From Pseudomonadota bacterium (GTDB lineage Bacteria > Pseudomonadota > Gammaproteobacteria > Steroidobacterales > Steroidobacteraceae), in assembly GCA_021805865.1 (NCBI GenBank), contig JAJZDX010000033.1:1-49341 (forward strand): a stretch of 49,341 nucleotides of DNA. The letters run 5' to 3'. The notes under the pieces are model-generated. The model worked only from the letters and a program-made list of their open reading frames with translations. It searched no databases and was not told where the DNA came from. The position numbers and the translations under genes are program-made. This document shows, in pieces, positions 34,323 through 43,012 of the stretch (position 1 is the first letter of the stretch; the number at the start of each line of letters is the position of its first letter).

Positions 34323-35345
34323 CTAGCGCCACTGCGCCCGGTAGGAAAGCCCGAGCGACATCAGCCGCTCGAGCAGGTCCGCATAGGCGATCCCGGCGGC
34401 GCGCGCGGATTCGGCGAAGTCCTCGCTCGCCTCGAGATTGGGGTTGGCGTTCGCCTCGAGCACATAGACCCGGCCGTCGGCGGTCACGCGGAAATCCATC
34501 CGCGCGTAGCCCGAGAGACCCAGCACGTGATAGATGCGGCGTGAGAGCTTGTCGAGCTGGGCGAGCACGGCGGACGGAAGCTCCTCGGCGGCCCGCGTGA
34601 TGATGCCGTACTTTTCCCGGTACTCCTTGTCCCACTTCACCTTGCGCGTGGCGATTCCGGCAAGCGAGGCCGGCATGGTGCCGAAGACCATCTCCCACAC
34701 GGGCAGGCGGGTGAGGCGTCCGTTGCCGATGACGCCGACATACAGCTCTCGGCCCTCGATGAACTCCTCGACCAGCGCGTCCGAGCCGATCTGCTCGTGC
34801 ATGAAGGCGACGCGCTCCTTGAGGCGAGCGGCATCCTCGACCACCGACGCTTGGGCGATGCCGAGGGAGGCGTCCTCGGTGGCCGATTTGACGAACAGGG
34901 GGAAGTGAAGCTTGCGCGGGACGTGCACGCGCGTGCCGCGGCGGATCACCGCGAAGCGCGGGGTTGAAATCCGGTGATAGGCGAGCAGCTGTTTGCTGAG
35001 CGGCTTGTCGCGCGAGAGCATCAGCCCCCGGGGATTGCATCCCGTGTAGGGCTGGCGCAGCAGCTCGAGATAGGCGACCACGTGCTGGTCGTAAGTGACG
35101 ATGCCGTTGAATTCCTCGAGCAGGTTGAAGACGATGTCGGGCTTCCACTCCTTGATGGCCAGGCGCATTTCCGTGAGGCTGTCGAGCACGCCCAGGCAGC
35201 GCACATCGTGTCCGCTCTGGCGCAAGGTCGCGGTGACGTCGTACTCGGTCCGCCATTCCGCGATCTCCTTGTCGGCGTGGCCCTCGAGGCTTTCCGGCGG
35301 CACGAGGCTCGCATGCACCACGACAAGGGTGCGCAATTTTTTCAT
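34323..35345 (-). CDS. D-Ala-D-Ala ligase-like ATP-grasp protein
   Basis: 340 residues. An N-terminal preATP-grasp domain (VVVHASLVPP, WKPDIVFNLLEEFNG, QPYTGCNPRGLMLSRDKPLSKQLL) is followed by FPLFVKSATEDASLGIAQASVV (ATP-binding Lys and glycine-containing loop), LVEEFIEGRELYVGVIG and YARMDFRVTADGRVYVLEANANPNLEA (Asp, Glu and Asn for metals). It resembles D-alanine ligases but the substrate pocket differs and no mur/ddl neighbours are present. It overlaps the metallopeptidase stop (ATGA). An amide ligase acting on a peptide, cell-wall unit or natural product is the likely activity; the substrate is unknown. Confidence 0.85.
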   Translation of the reverse strand: MKKLRTLVVVHASLVPPESLEGHADKEIAEWRTEYDVTATLRQSGHDVRCLGVLDSLTEMRLAIKEWKPDIVFNLLEEFNGIVTYDQHVVAYLELLRQPYTGCNPRGLMLSRDKPLSKQLLAYHRISTPRFAVIRRGTRVHVPRKLHFPLFVKSATEDASLGIAQASVVEDAARLKERVAFMHEQIGSDALVEEFIEGRELYVGVIGNGRLTRLPVWEMVFGTMPASLAGIATRKVKWDKEYREKYGIITRAAEELPSAVLAQLDKLSRRIYHVLGLSGYARMDFRVTADGRVYVLEANANPNLEASEDFAESARAAGIAYADLLERLMSLGLSYRAQWR

Positions 35346-36385
35346 AGCGGGAGGTGCGGCGTCTTACCCTGCGAGTACAGATCCGCCAGCCGCTCCAGCA
35401 GCCAACGGGAGTTGCGGACTGCGTCGCGACGGCCGCCGCGGACGTATAGGTTCAATGTATCGCTGCGCTCTATCAGCATACGCATGATCTGCTGCACACT
35501 ATAGCGCGCCAGGCCAAGCTCGCGCGAGACTGAAGCGATCAGGGCCTTCTGATGGGTGCGCAGCAGCGTTGCAGCGCGCAGCGCGTCGCGCCGGGGGCGT
35601 TGGGCGCTGAACAGCCATTGCAACAGCGCATCGGCCAGCCCGCGGCGGTACCGCCGGTAGCGCGCCAGCTTGCGTCGATAATATTGACCCAGGGTGCGAG
35701 TGTTGGATTCGAGCGGCTCGATCCGCGCGCGATTGCGCACCGGGGGCGACTGGCCGCGCACTTCGGCCATCAGCTCATCGACCGCCTGCAGCTTGCGAAA
35801 GGCGGGCCAGTCGGCGTAGCTCTTGCGCCATCCCGAGCGCGGCGCGAGCCAGACGGCGAACGTCTCGGCAAAATCCTCCGTCGGATGCGCCTGCGCGTAC
35901 CACTCGCCCAGGTGATGCACGTAGCGCCGGCTCCCCGGGCGCGCCTTGTAACGGACCGGGTATTGAAGCGAGGCCGGACCAAACACCTCGCGCCAGCGCT
36001 TGCGCCGGCGCAGCCGATAGGCGTTGTCGAGCGCATGCCCGGCTTCGTGACGCAGGATGCGCATGAGCTCGCGGGAATTGCCGCCCTCGGCCTCGTGCAT
36101 GATGTGCCGCTCGAGCCGCGTCAGCCGCGGATGGGCCAGATAGAACGGAACGGCGATGCCCGGCACCCCATCGGGGGTGAACCATTCCTCCGACAGCCAG
36201 ATGTGCGGGCGGAAGCGGATACCGCGGCTTTCCAGCTCGCGGTACAGCCGCTGAACGGCGCGCCGGATGTTGGCTTCGCGCAGAGTCAGGCCGAGATCGC
36301 GGAAGCGCAGCTCGAGCAGCGCCTGGTCCGAGAGCCGGGTCCAGGAGAGAGTGCGGCGGCGTGAACGGGCGTGCTCGGAGGCCAC
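35342..36385 (-). CDS. Putative zinc metallopeptidase (HEAGH)
   Basis: 347 residues. The zincin motif LMRILRHEAGHALDNAYRL supplies HExxH, and EWYAQAHPTEDFAETFAVWL about 75 residues later supplies a third-ligand Glu of the HExxH...E type. Very Arg-rich with no signal peptide or membrane segment. The C-terminal 120 residues are helical and basic (QYYRRKLARYRRYRRGLADALLQWLF). GTG 36385 is the apparent start, without a Shine-Dalgarno. It is coupled by overlap to the ATP-grasp gene, so the two probably act on the same peptide or protein, one cutting and one ligating. The family is known as predicted zinc-binding metallopeptidases; the substrate is not known. Confidence 0.8.
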   Translation of the reverse strand: MASEHARSRRRTLSWTRLSDQALLELRFRDLGLTLREANIRRAVQRLYRELESRGIRFRPHIWLSEEWFTPDGVPGIAVPFYLAHPRLTRLERHIMHEAEGGNSRELMRILRHEAGHALDNAYRLRRRKRWREVFGPASLQYPVRYKARPGSRRYVHHLGEWYAQAHPTEDFAETFAVWLAPRSGWRKSYADWPAFRKLQAVDELMAEVRGQSPPVRNRARIEPLESNTRTLGQYYRRKLARYRRYRRGLADALLQWLFSAQRPRRDALRAATLLRTHQKALIASVSRELGLARYSVQQIMRMLIERSDTLNLYVRGGRRDAVRNSRWLLERLADLYSQGKTPHLPL

Positions 36386-36471
36386 GGGGAACGGCTTGAG
36401 GCGGGAGCAGGGGCGAGCAGCTTATCGCAGCGGCGGGCGACCGTCCGCTGCCGAGGCGGCCGCGGGTGGGG

Positions 36472-37947
36472 TCACTCGCTCAGCCGGGTCAGGGCGTGGG
36501 TAAGGAGCCGGTCGGCATAGGCCTCGATCAGCGGCCGGCGCAGAAGACTCGCCCGCCACGCGGCGGGGATGGCGCCGGCACCGTAATACGCTCCGGCAAG
36601 CTGCCCACACACTGTCGCGGTCACGTCCGAGTCCCCCCCCAGGTTGGCCGCGTGCAGCAGCGCCTCACGGAAGCTGCCCGTGGCGGCGAATGCCTCGATC
36701 GCCCCTGCCAGCGCCTGGCCCACGCCTTTAGCCAGGCCCTGAGGCAGGGCGCCCGAGGCCTTGGCGAGGATCGCGCTCCGCGGCGCGCCGGACAGCGCCA
36801 GAGCGAGGATGCGGGCCAGATCCCGGCAAGCCGCGAGCACTGGGGCCGCCTGGGAAGTGGTGCGCGCCGCCTCACCGGCCAGGTGGACGGCCTCATCCGG
36901 TGTCGCGAAAAAGTACATCGTCACGGGCACCACCCGGGAGAGCGGCTCGGGATCGAGCTGCAGGGGATCATGGGAGCCGGAGAAAGGCTGGCGCCGCCAT
37001 TGGGCTGCGGCCAGGGCACGGGCCGTTGCGGCCGTGATCCCCAGGCATCGGCCGGTGGCGGAGAGATACCCCTCGCTCTGCCAGCGCCGGTAGCGGGCCA
37101 CCTGGTCGGCCGGATCGAAACCGTTGCACTCGAGGAGGCTCTCGGTGAGGCACAGCGCCATGGCGGTATCGTCGCTCCAGCCCCCGGGCGGCAGCCCGAA
37201 TGGGCCGCCGCCGATCAGGTCTGCGACGGGAGCAAACGAGCCGGGACGGCGGAACTGGGTCGCGGCGGCGATCGCGTCTCCGATGGCAAGCCCGAGCAGT
37301 GCGCCGAGGAAACGCTCCCTGAGCGCCTGTGCCGCCGCCAGGGCGGCGGGCTGCAGCAAAGGATCCGCTTCTTCAGGGGCTTCCTCAACGCCCTCCGGGC
37401 GCGATGCCTCGGGGCTGGAAGAGCCGCGCCCCTGCGGGCCGCTTGGTGCCCACAGCCGGATATATTCGGTCTGGGCCTGGGTCTCGGGAACGCTTTCCCA
37501 GTCGCCGGAGCGCGCGCACTGCCGCCATAGCCGGTTGAGCGCGGCGAGCGCGTGCTCGCCGCCATGCTCCTCGGCCAGCAGGCAGCCGATCACCGTGCCG
37601 GTCCGCCCGATGCCGGCGCGGCAGTGCAGGTAGGTCGGCTTGCTCTCGTGCAGCGCGTCCCGCAGGCAATCCAGGATCTCGATCATGTGCTCGCGCCGCT
37701 GCGGCAATCCGTGATCCGGGATGGGCTTGCGCTGGTATTCGATGGAAAGCGGCAGTGTGCCGTCGTACGAAACGGCCTCGGCGGGCTCGGTCAGATCAAG
37801 GAAGCAGCGGATGCCGGCGGCAAGGAGCTTCCCGAGGCGCTCCCGGGTAGCCTCCTCGGTAGGGCCGGCGGGATGCTCGCCGGCGAGCAGCCGGCCCGGG
37901 AGAACCCAGTAGGAGTTGGGCAGAGGAAGCGCTGGAAGAGCATCCAT
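36472..37947 (-). CDS. Fusion: protein-tyrosine/dual-specificity phosphatase + ADP-ribosylglycohydrolase
   Basis: 491 residues from ATG 37947. Residues ~1-180 form a cysteine phosphatase: the nucleophile P-loop HCRAGIGRTG (CX5R) and upstream FLDLTEPAEAV and KPIPDHGLP with the acid-loop Asp. After an acidic linker, residues ~225-491 form an ADP-ribosylglycohydrolase/DraG domain: FLGALLGLAIGDAIAAATQF, GGWSDDTAMALCLTESLL and AANLGGDSDVTATVCGQLAGAYYG, keeping the metal-binding Asp residues. So one chain could remove phosphate and ADP-ribose. ATG 38013 would overlap ttcA and is rejected. It follows ttcA by 28 nt. Substrate is unknown; protein de-ADP-ribosylation or handling of phosphorylated ADP-ribose are options. 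Confidence 0.88.
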   Translation of the reverse strand: MDALPALPLPNSYWVLPGRLLAGEHPAGPTEEATRERLGKLLAAGIRCFLDLTEPAEAVSYDGTLPLSIEYQRKPIPDHGLPQRREHMIEILDCLRDALHESKPTYLHCRAGIGRTGTVIGCLLAEEHGGEHALAALNRLWRQCARSGDWESVPETQAQTEYIRLWAPSGPQGRGSSSPEASRPEGVEEAPEEADPLLQPAALAAAQALRERFLGALLGLAIGDAIAAATQFRRPGSFAPVADLIGGGPFGLPPGGWSDDTAMALCLTESLLECNGFDPADQVARYRRWQSEGYLSATGRCLGITAATARALAAAQWRRQPFSGSHDPLQLDPEPLSRVVPVTMYFFATPDEAVHLAGEAARTTSQAAPVLAACRDLARILALALSGAPRSAILAKASGALPQGLAKGVGQALAGAIEAFAATGSFREALLHAANLGGDSDVTATVCGQLAGAYYGAGAIPAAWRASLLRRPLIEAYADRLLTHALTRLSE

Positions 37948-37975
37948 CGGTCGGCGCGTGACTTTAGGATCCCGG

Positions 37976-38995
37976 TTATGCGTGAACGCTCTGAGGGTCG
38001 CTCGTCGAATCAACCCCCTGCGCGGGGCTTGACGGAAGCTCGAGAATTTGCACGTCCTTGCCGCCGCCCCTGAGGTCGGCGCTCTCGAGCCCGAGAGCCC
38101 CGGGAAGACCCCCGGGAAAGCCCGCCCCGCGGCTCTGCTCCGGCCCCTTCCGAGCCTCCTCGTCCAATCTCAGCTCCTCCTCCATCGACATCGGCTGGAG
38201 GCGCCTCGCCTCGAGGCCGGTGAAATCGAAGTGGCGGGGATCGGCCAGGGTGTCAGGCTCGAGGTGGCGCAGCGCCGAGAAGATGCTCTCGGTGCGCCCG
38301 GGCCAGGCACGCTCCCAGTCGGCGAGCATGCCCTTGATGGCCCTGCGCTGCAGATTGTCCTGCGATCCGCACAGCTTGCAGGGGATGATGGGGAAGTTGC
38401 GTCCGCGCGCATAGCGCTCGATGTCCCGCTCGGCCACGTAGGCGAGGGGCCGGATCACGACGTGACGCCCGTCCTCGGACAGCAGCTTCGGAGCCATGGC
38501 CTTCAGTCTGCCACCGAAGAACAGGTTCAGAAACAGCGTCTCGACGATGTCGTCACGATGGTGGCCGAGGGCGATCTTGGTGATGCCGTTCCCGGCGGCG
38601 AAGCGATACAGCGCCCCGCGGCGCAGCCGCGAGCACAGGCCGCACATCGTGCGCCCTTGCGGCACGACCCGCCGGACGACGCTGTAGGTGTCCTGCTCGA
38701 TGACATGGAAGGGCACACCCAGGGCGGCGAGGTACTCGGGCAGGACGTGCTCGGGGAAGCCGGGCTGCTTCTGGTCGAGGTTGACGGCGATGAGCTCGAA
38801 GTCGACCGGCGCGCTGCGCTTGAGCGAGAGCAGAATGTCGAGCAGGGTGTAGGAATCCTTCCCCCCCGAGAGGCACACCATCACGCGGTCCCCCGGGCCG
38901 ATCATCCGGAAGTCCTCGATCGCCTTGCCGACCTCGCCCCGCAGCCTGGCCTGCAGGCGCGTGAGCGTCCGCGACGGTGTGGCTCGCTGCCTCAT
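37976..38995 (-). CDS. ttcA: tRNA 2-thiocytidine(32) synthetase TtcA
   Basis: Fe-S PP-loop enzyme thiolating C32 of tRNA. 339 residues. PP-loop [18 protein letters not shown], the cluster cysteines in [14 protein letters not shown] (CxxC) and [17 protein letters not shown], and [27 protein letters not shown]. The ~55-residue C-terminal tail ([13 protein letters not shown] onward) is longer than in E. coli (311 aa). Its ATG abuts the stop of the M32 carboxypeptidase gene, so the genes are co-transcribed. Confidence 0.95.
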   Translation of the reverse strand: MRQRATPSRTLTRLQARLRGEVGKAIEDFRMIGPGDRVMVCLSGGKDSYTLLDILLSLKRSAPVDFELIAVNLDQKQPGFPEHVLPEYLAALGVPFHVIEQDTYSVVRRVVPQGRTMCGLCSRLRRGALYRFAAGNGITKIALGHHRDDIVETLFLNLFFGGRLKAMAPKLLSEDGRHVVIRPLAYVAERDIERYARGRNFPIIPCKLCGSQDNLQRRAIKGMLADWERAWPGRTESIFSALRHLEPDTLADPRHFDFTGLEARRLQPMSMEEELRLDEEARKGPEQSRGAGFPGGLPGALGLESADLRGGGKDVQILELPSSPAQGVDSTSDPQSVHA

Positions 38996-40510
38996 CTACG
39001 CCGCCTCGCTGGCCGCCGTTTCCAGGTACTTGGCCTCGACGTAGCGGATGAAAGCGGCAGCCGACAGCGCCTTGCCGGTCGCGGCGCGCAGCAGATCCTG
39101 CACCGGCACCTTCGCTCCGAGGCCGTGCACGTGCTCGCGCAGCCAGCCGAGCAACCCCGAGAACTCCCCGTGGGCGAGTTGCTCATCGAGCGCCGGCACA
39201 TCGTTGCGCAGGCTCTCGTAAAGCTGGCCCGCGATCACCGCTCCGAGCGCGTACGAGGGAAAATAGCCGAATGAGCCGACGGCCCAATGAACGTCCTGAA
39301 GACACCCCTCGGTGTCATTCGTCGGCCGGATCCCCAGCCGATCCTCCATGCCATCGTTCCAGGCCTGCGGCAGATCGCGCACCGCCAGCTCACCGCTCAG
39401 CAGGTGTTTCTCCACTTCGTACCGGAGCATGATGTGCAACGGGTAGGTGAGCTCATCCGCGTCCACGCGGATCAGACTGCGCTGGACCCGCGTCAGGCGG
39501 GCATAAATGTTCTCGACATCCCACTCCGGACCGCCCACCCCGAAATGCTTCGCAAGCAGCGGCTGCATATAGCGCACGAAGGGCCGGCTGCGGCAGACGA
39601 TCATCTCGGTGAGCAGCGACTGGCTCTCCTCGAGCGCCATGCCCCGGTCGCGCCCCACGGGCTGATCGCGCCAGTCCTGCGGCAGCCCGAGGTCGTACAT
39701 GGCGTGGCCGGTCTCGTGCAGAGCACCCAGCAGCCCCGTGAACGGATCGTTGGGATCGAGGCGCGTGGTCACGCGGATGTCGCCCGGAACCCCCTCGGTG
39801 AACGGATGCTCGCTCTCATCGAGCCGGCCTCGATCGAAGGGAAAACCGACCTGCTTCATGACCTCGACGATGAGCGAGCGCTGCTTGGCGAACGGAAACT
39901 TGCCGGTGAGCGGCCGGATCGGGCGGGTTTCCTGGGCGACGATGGCCTCGCGGATCAGCGAGGGCAAGCGCCGGGAGAGCGCCTTGAACATGGCGTCGAT
40001 ATCGGCCGTGGTGATACCGGGGCTGAACTCATCGACCAGCGCGTCGTAGGGCGCGAGGTTCAGCGCCTGGCCCAGCAGGGCGGCCTTGTCCCGCACCAGA
40101 TGAACCACCTCGGTCAGCATCGGCGCGAACAGCTCGAACCGGCCCTGCGCGCGCGCCTCGAGCCAGCAGACCTCGGCGCGGGAGACGGTCTTGGCCAGGC
40201 GCGAGACGAGCGACACCGGGGTGGCGATGGCGTGGTCACGCTGGCGGCGCATCTCGCGCAGGTTGGCGACCTGCCAGTCCTGCAACCCCTGGGTGTTGGC
40301 CTGCGCGCGGTCGAGCAGCCGGCTGATCCGCGGCGCGGTGAGCATGGTATGGTGCTCGGTCTCCAGCGCCGCCAGCTGCTCGCCGCGAACCTCCGCGCTG
40401 CCGCGCGGCATCATGACCGCGGCATCCCAGCGCAGCACCGACATGGCGCCGCGGAAGGCATGGAGCTTCTTGAATTCCTGTTCGAGCTGTTTGTAGGGGG
40501 AGGTAGACAT
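38996..40510 (-). CDS. Thermostable carboxypeptidase 1 (M32 family)
   Basis: 504 residues from ATG 40510 (508 from 40522). Metal motif LGALHETGHAMYDLGLP gives HExxH (HETGH) and the third ligand Glu in GMALEESQSLLTEM. Other M32 blocks: LRWDAAVMMPRGS near the N-terminus (WD..MMP), VDEFSPGITTADIDAMF, RLDPNDPFTGLLGALHE, HIMLRYEVEKHLLSGEL, DVHWAVGSFGYFPSYALGAV. A cytosolic exopeptidase releasing C-terminal residues, usually cobalt or zinc dependent. Probably the first gene of a leftward transcript through ttcA and the ATP-grasp gene. The likely promoter is AT-rich TTAACT/TATTAT at 40631-40658. Confidence 0.94.
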   Translation of the reverse strand: MSTSPYKQLEQEFKKLHAFRGAMSVLRWDAAVMMPRGSAEVRGEQLAALETEHHTMLTAPRISRLLDRAQANTQGLQDWQVANLREMRRQRDHAIATPVSLVSRLAKTVSRAEVCWLEARAQGRFELFAPMLTEVVHLVRDKAALLGQALNLAPYDALVDEFSPGITTADIDAMFKALSRRLPSLIREAIVAQETRPIRPLTGKFPFAKQRSLIVEVMKQVGFPFDRGRLDESEHPFTEGVPGDIRVTTRLDPNDPFTGLLGALHETGHAMYDLGLPQDWRDQPVGRDRGMALEESQSLLTEMIVCRSRPFVRYMQPLLAKHFGVGGPEWDVENIYARLTRVQRSLIRVDADELTYPLHIMLRYEVEKHLLSGELAVRDLPQAWNDGMEDRLGIRPTNDTEGCLQDVHWAVGSFGYFPSYALGAVIAGQLYESLRNDVPALDEQLAHGEFSGLLGWLREHVHGLGAKVPVQDLLRAATGKALSAAAFIRYVEAKYLETAASEAA

Positions 40511-40856
40511 GGAGCTGACCATGGGCTTGCGGGTGCGGGCCCGAAGGCGGGTCCTCGAGAAACACCCGGAAAACCCTCCGGAAAGCGCCCATTCTACCAG
40601 CGGGCATCGCTCCGACCGGTCGCGTCGAACATAATATTCATAATTATCAATTAGTTAAGGCACTCCCAAGGGAGTTGACACCGCCATCCCGGACACTTAG
40701 TACCGGGGGTCGGGCTCCGGTAGACTGCCACGCCTACCACAATGGCCAGTGGGCCACGGCGATCCCGATACCGATCGAGACCACCAGCAGTATCGCGAGC
40801 ACCAGTCCAATCAGAAAATGACGCATCCTCACCATGATAAACCGGCCGCCAAGGGT
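40511..40856. promoter_or_regulatory. Divergent promoter region between M32 carboxypeptidase and glgA
   Basis: Minus strand: TTAACT (40653-40658 complement), 16 nt, TATTAT (40631-40636 complement), within the most AT-rich stretch of the region (40630-40660), about 120 nt from the M32 start. Plus strand: TTGACA (40675-40680), 16 nt, TTAGTA (40697-40702), giving a ~145-nt glgA leader. ACTCCC/GGGAGT (40662-40675) sits between. A small minus-strand ORF (40734-40826) lies opposite the glgA leader. Confidence 0.55.
40734..40826 (-). CDS. Small single-pass membrane peptide (30 aa)
   Basis: Reads MRHFLIGLVLAILLVVSIGI and continues GIAVAHWPLW: one ~20-residue hydrophobic helix with a basic N-terminus and aromatic C-terminus, typical of small bacterial membrane proteins. 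A 33-residue version from ATG 40835 is possible. GTGAGG lies directly before ATG 40826, too close for an ideal Shine-Dalgarno. It lies antisense to the glgA leader. Its sequence is not Arg/Pro-rich like the shadows. The partner is unknown. Confidence 0.45.
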   Translation of the reverse strand: MRHFLIGLVLAILLVVSIGIGIAVAHWPLW

Positions 40857-42326
40857 ATGAAGCCGAGCGTCGCCCTGCTCGCCTCGGAAGTCGCCCCGCT
40901 GTCCAAGACCGGGGGCCTGGCGGATGTGGCCGGCGCCCTCACCCAGTGCCTGCACGCCGCCGGTCACGATGCGCGGCTGTTCACACCGCTTTACGGCGCG
41001 ATCGACCGCTGGCGCTTCGCGCCGCATCCGGTCGAGGGGCTGCAGCGGATCGCGCTGCAGGTCGGACCCCATCACTACGAGTTCTCGGTCGCCAGGACGT
41101 TGCTGCCCGACTGCGGGGCGCCGGTGTACCTGATCGACTGCCCGGTGCTTTACGACCGCCCGACGCTGTACACGACCGATCCGGACGAGCACCTGCGGTT
41201 CCTCGCCCTCACCCTCGCCGCGCTCCTCGCCTGCCAGCGCATGGAATGGTCGCCGCAGATCCTGCACTGCAACGACTGGCACACGGCGTTCGGACCGCTG
41301 TTCCTGAAGACCCATTTCCAGATCGAGCCGTCATTCGCGCACACCCGCTCGGTGCTGACCATCCACAACATCGGCTACCAGGGAACGTTCGACGCCCTCG
41401 CGGTTGCCGACCTGGGGCTCGGAAGCCGCACTCACCTCCTGCACCAGGATGATCTGCACGCCGGCCGGATCAACCCGCTGCGCCAGGGCATTCTGTACGC
41501 GGATGCCCTCACCACGGTCAGCCCCACGCACGCGCAGGAGATCTGCACCGCCCAGTGCGGCATGGGCTTGCAGGATTCGCTGCGCATGCGCCAGGATGTC
41601 CTCACCGGCATCCTCAACGGCGTGGACTATGCCGTCTGGGACCCCCGTAGCGATCGCCACCTGCCGAAGCACTTCGATCCGGACCACCTTCAGGTCAAGA
41701 CGGAATTGAAGCGCGCGTTCCTCGATCGCATGGGCTTTCAGGTGCCGGCGACGACTCCGCTCGCGGGCATCGTCAGCCGGCTCGCCGCCCAGAAGGGCAT
41801 CGATCTGATGTTCGAGGCGCTGCCCCGGGTGCTCTCGGCTCGCGATCTCGCACTGATCGTGCTCGGCACGGGTGATGCGCCGTACGAGCGGTTCTTCGCC
41901 GAGCTGGCCGGACAGTTCCCGGGCCGTGTGGTCTTTCAGCAGGCATACGACGACGAGCTGGCGCACTGGATCGAAGCGGCATCGGATCTCTTTCTCATGC
42001 CCTCGCGGTACGAGCCGTGCGGGCTCAACCAGATGTACAGCCTGCGCTATGGCACGGTGCCGGTCGTGCGCCGCACCGGCGGCCTGGCCGACTCGGTCGA
42101 GCACTACGATCGCGCCACCGGTACCGGAACGGGCATCGCGTTCAACGACTTCGACGTCCCCGCGCTCGAGTGGGCCCTGAACACCGCGCTCGACCTCTAC
42201 GCCGAGCCCGCCGAGTGGCGGCGCATGATGCACAACGGCATGACGAGGGATTTCTCCTGGGGGCGGCAGGCGGAGAAATACGTGGAGATCTACAAGCGGC
42301 TGGCGGGATTTAGCGTCCCGCCCTGA
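40857..42326 (+). CDS. glgA: Glycogen synthase (ADP-glucose)
   Basis: GT5 glucosyltransferase that extends alpha-1,4-glucan from ADP-glucose. 489 residues, normal for bacterial GlgA. KPSVALLASEVAPLSKTGGLADVAGALTQCL contains the ADP-glucose-binding KTGGLADV. Then LHCNDWHTAFGP, LTIHNIGYQGTFD, TVSPTHAQEI, GILNGVDYAVWDP, GIVSRLAAQKGIDLM and PSRYEPCGLNQMYSLRYGTVPVVRRTGGLADSVEHY with the catalytic Glu. No other glycogen gene (glgB, C, P, X) is in the window. ATG 40857 was chosen as the family start; ATG 40818 adds a His-rich 13-residue lead. Confidence 0.95.
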   Translation: MKPSVALLASEVAPLSKTGGLADVAGALTQCLHAAGHDARLFTPLYGAIDRWRFAPHPVEGLQRIALQVGPHHYEFSVARTLLPDCGAPVYLIDCPVLYDRPTLYTTDPDEHLRFLALTLAALLACQRMEWSPQILHCNDWHTAFGPLFLKTHFQIEPSFAHTRSVLTIHNIGYQGTFDALAVADLGLGSRTHLLHQDDLHAGRINPLRQGILYADALTTVSPTHAQEICTAQCGMGLQDSLRMRQDVLTGILNGVDYAVWDPRSDRHLPKHFDPDHLQVKTELKRAFLDRMGFQVPATTPLAGIVSRLAAQKGIDLMFEALPRVLSARDLALIVLGTGDAPYERFFAELAGQFPGRVVFQQAYDDELAHWIEAASDLFLMPSRYEPCGLNQMYSLRYGTVPVVRRTGGLADSVEHYDRATGTGTGIAFNDFDVPALEWALNTALDLYAEPAEWRRMMHNGMTRDFSWGRQAEKYVEIYKRLAGFSVPP

Positions 42327-43012
42327 CAGGTCATTGCACCGGTCCCGACGGCGCTCGTCGTGTCTGGCAGGACAAATGCCATGTCGCCGCAGCACGTCCT
42401 GCTGCCCTGCGCACGCGACGTCGTGTTGACCGGCGTGCGCGGACGTTACGCAATGGCTGAAGCCGGCGGGGTCGCTCCCGGCCAGGTTCGCCCCAAGGCG
42501 CACACGCCCAACAGGCCGGATTCTCCCGACGGAAAGCTTTCGTTGCGGCGAGGCGGAGCTATTGCCATTCCCGCAGATGAATGGATCCGCCCCTTGGGGC
42601 GCGCGGTGCGCAGATAATGCTCAGCCGCTGTCACGAGAACGGTCTCCTCCGTATCGAGCGCCACCGCGTGATAGTACGTGCCGAACCCCTGTTGCCTCAG
42701 CTCGGCAGCAACCATTTGATGATGACGCTGGCATCGACAACGACATTCATGGCCTGCCGGCCACGCGGGCGCCCATGTGCTATCATCCGACAGGCGGTCG
42801 CAGGCTCGAAAACCCGGCAGTTACCGAAGCACGCCTGCCCGATGTCAGCTCCCGCACGGTGGCGCCAGGATGTCAACGCGACAGCCGCTCATCCGTTTTC
42901 GTCCGGATAGACGACGAGCTCTTCCCCGATACGAATCGCCGCCGCCGCGAAGCGTGTGCCCGTGCGGACGGGCTCGCATTCCCGCATCCATAGCCTGACG
43001 AGGATCTCAATC
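42327..43012. other. glgA-to-outer-membrane-protein gap with a toxin remnant
   Basis: 686 bases. I see a decayed vapC (42584-42749) and no other supported gene. ORFs on either strand have shadow composition. The rightmost 30 bp hold the AGGA and TTG of the outer-membrane protein gene. Confidence 0.55.
42584..42749 (-). pseudogene. Decayed VapC-type PIN-domain toxin gene
   Basis: From ATG 42749 the frame reads MNVVVDASVIIKWLLPS and stops; this is the canonical VapC N-terminus with the first catalytic Asp. In another frame, 42676-42584 reads YYHAVALDTEETVLVTAAEH and then YLRTARPKGRI, the VapC C-terminal part (YHAxAL...LVTADxxY). The central ~70-80 residues are missing and the frame is shifted. 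A short ORF MGARVAGRP ends in the overlapping ATGA just upstream, perhaps the end of a lost vapB. So a VapBC locus has been reduced to fragments. Confidence 0.7.

Noticed and set aside
33478-35256. 592-codon minus-strand ORF across the opgC remnant and ATP-grasp gene
   Set aside because: Frame-shifted relative to the ATP-grasp gene and antisense to opgC; no coherent protein features.
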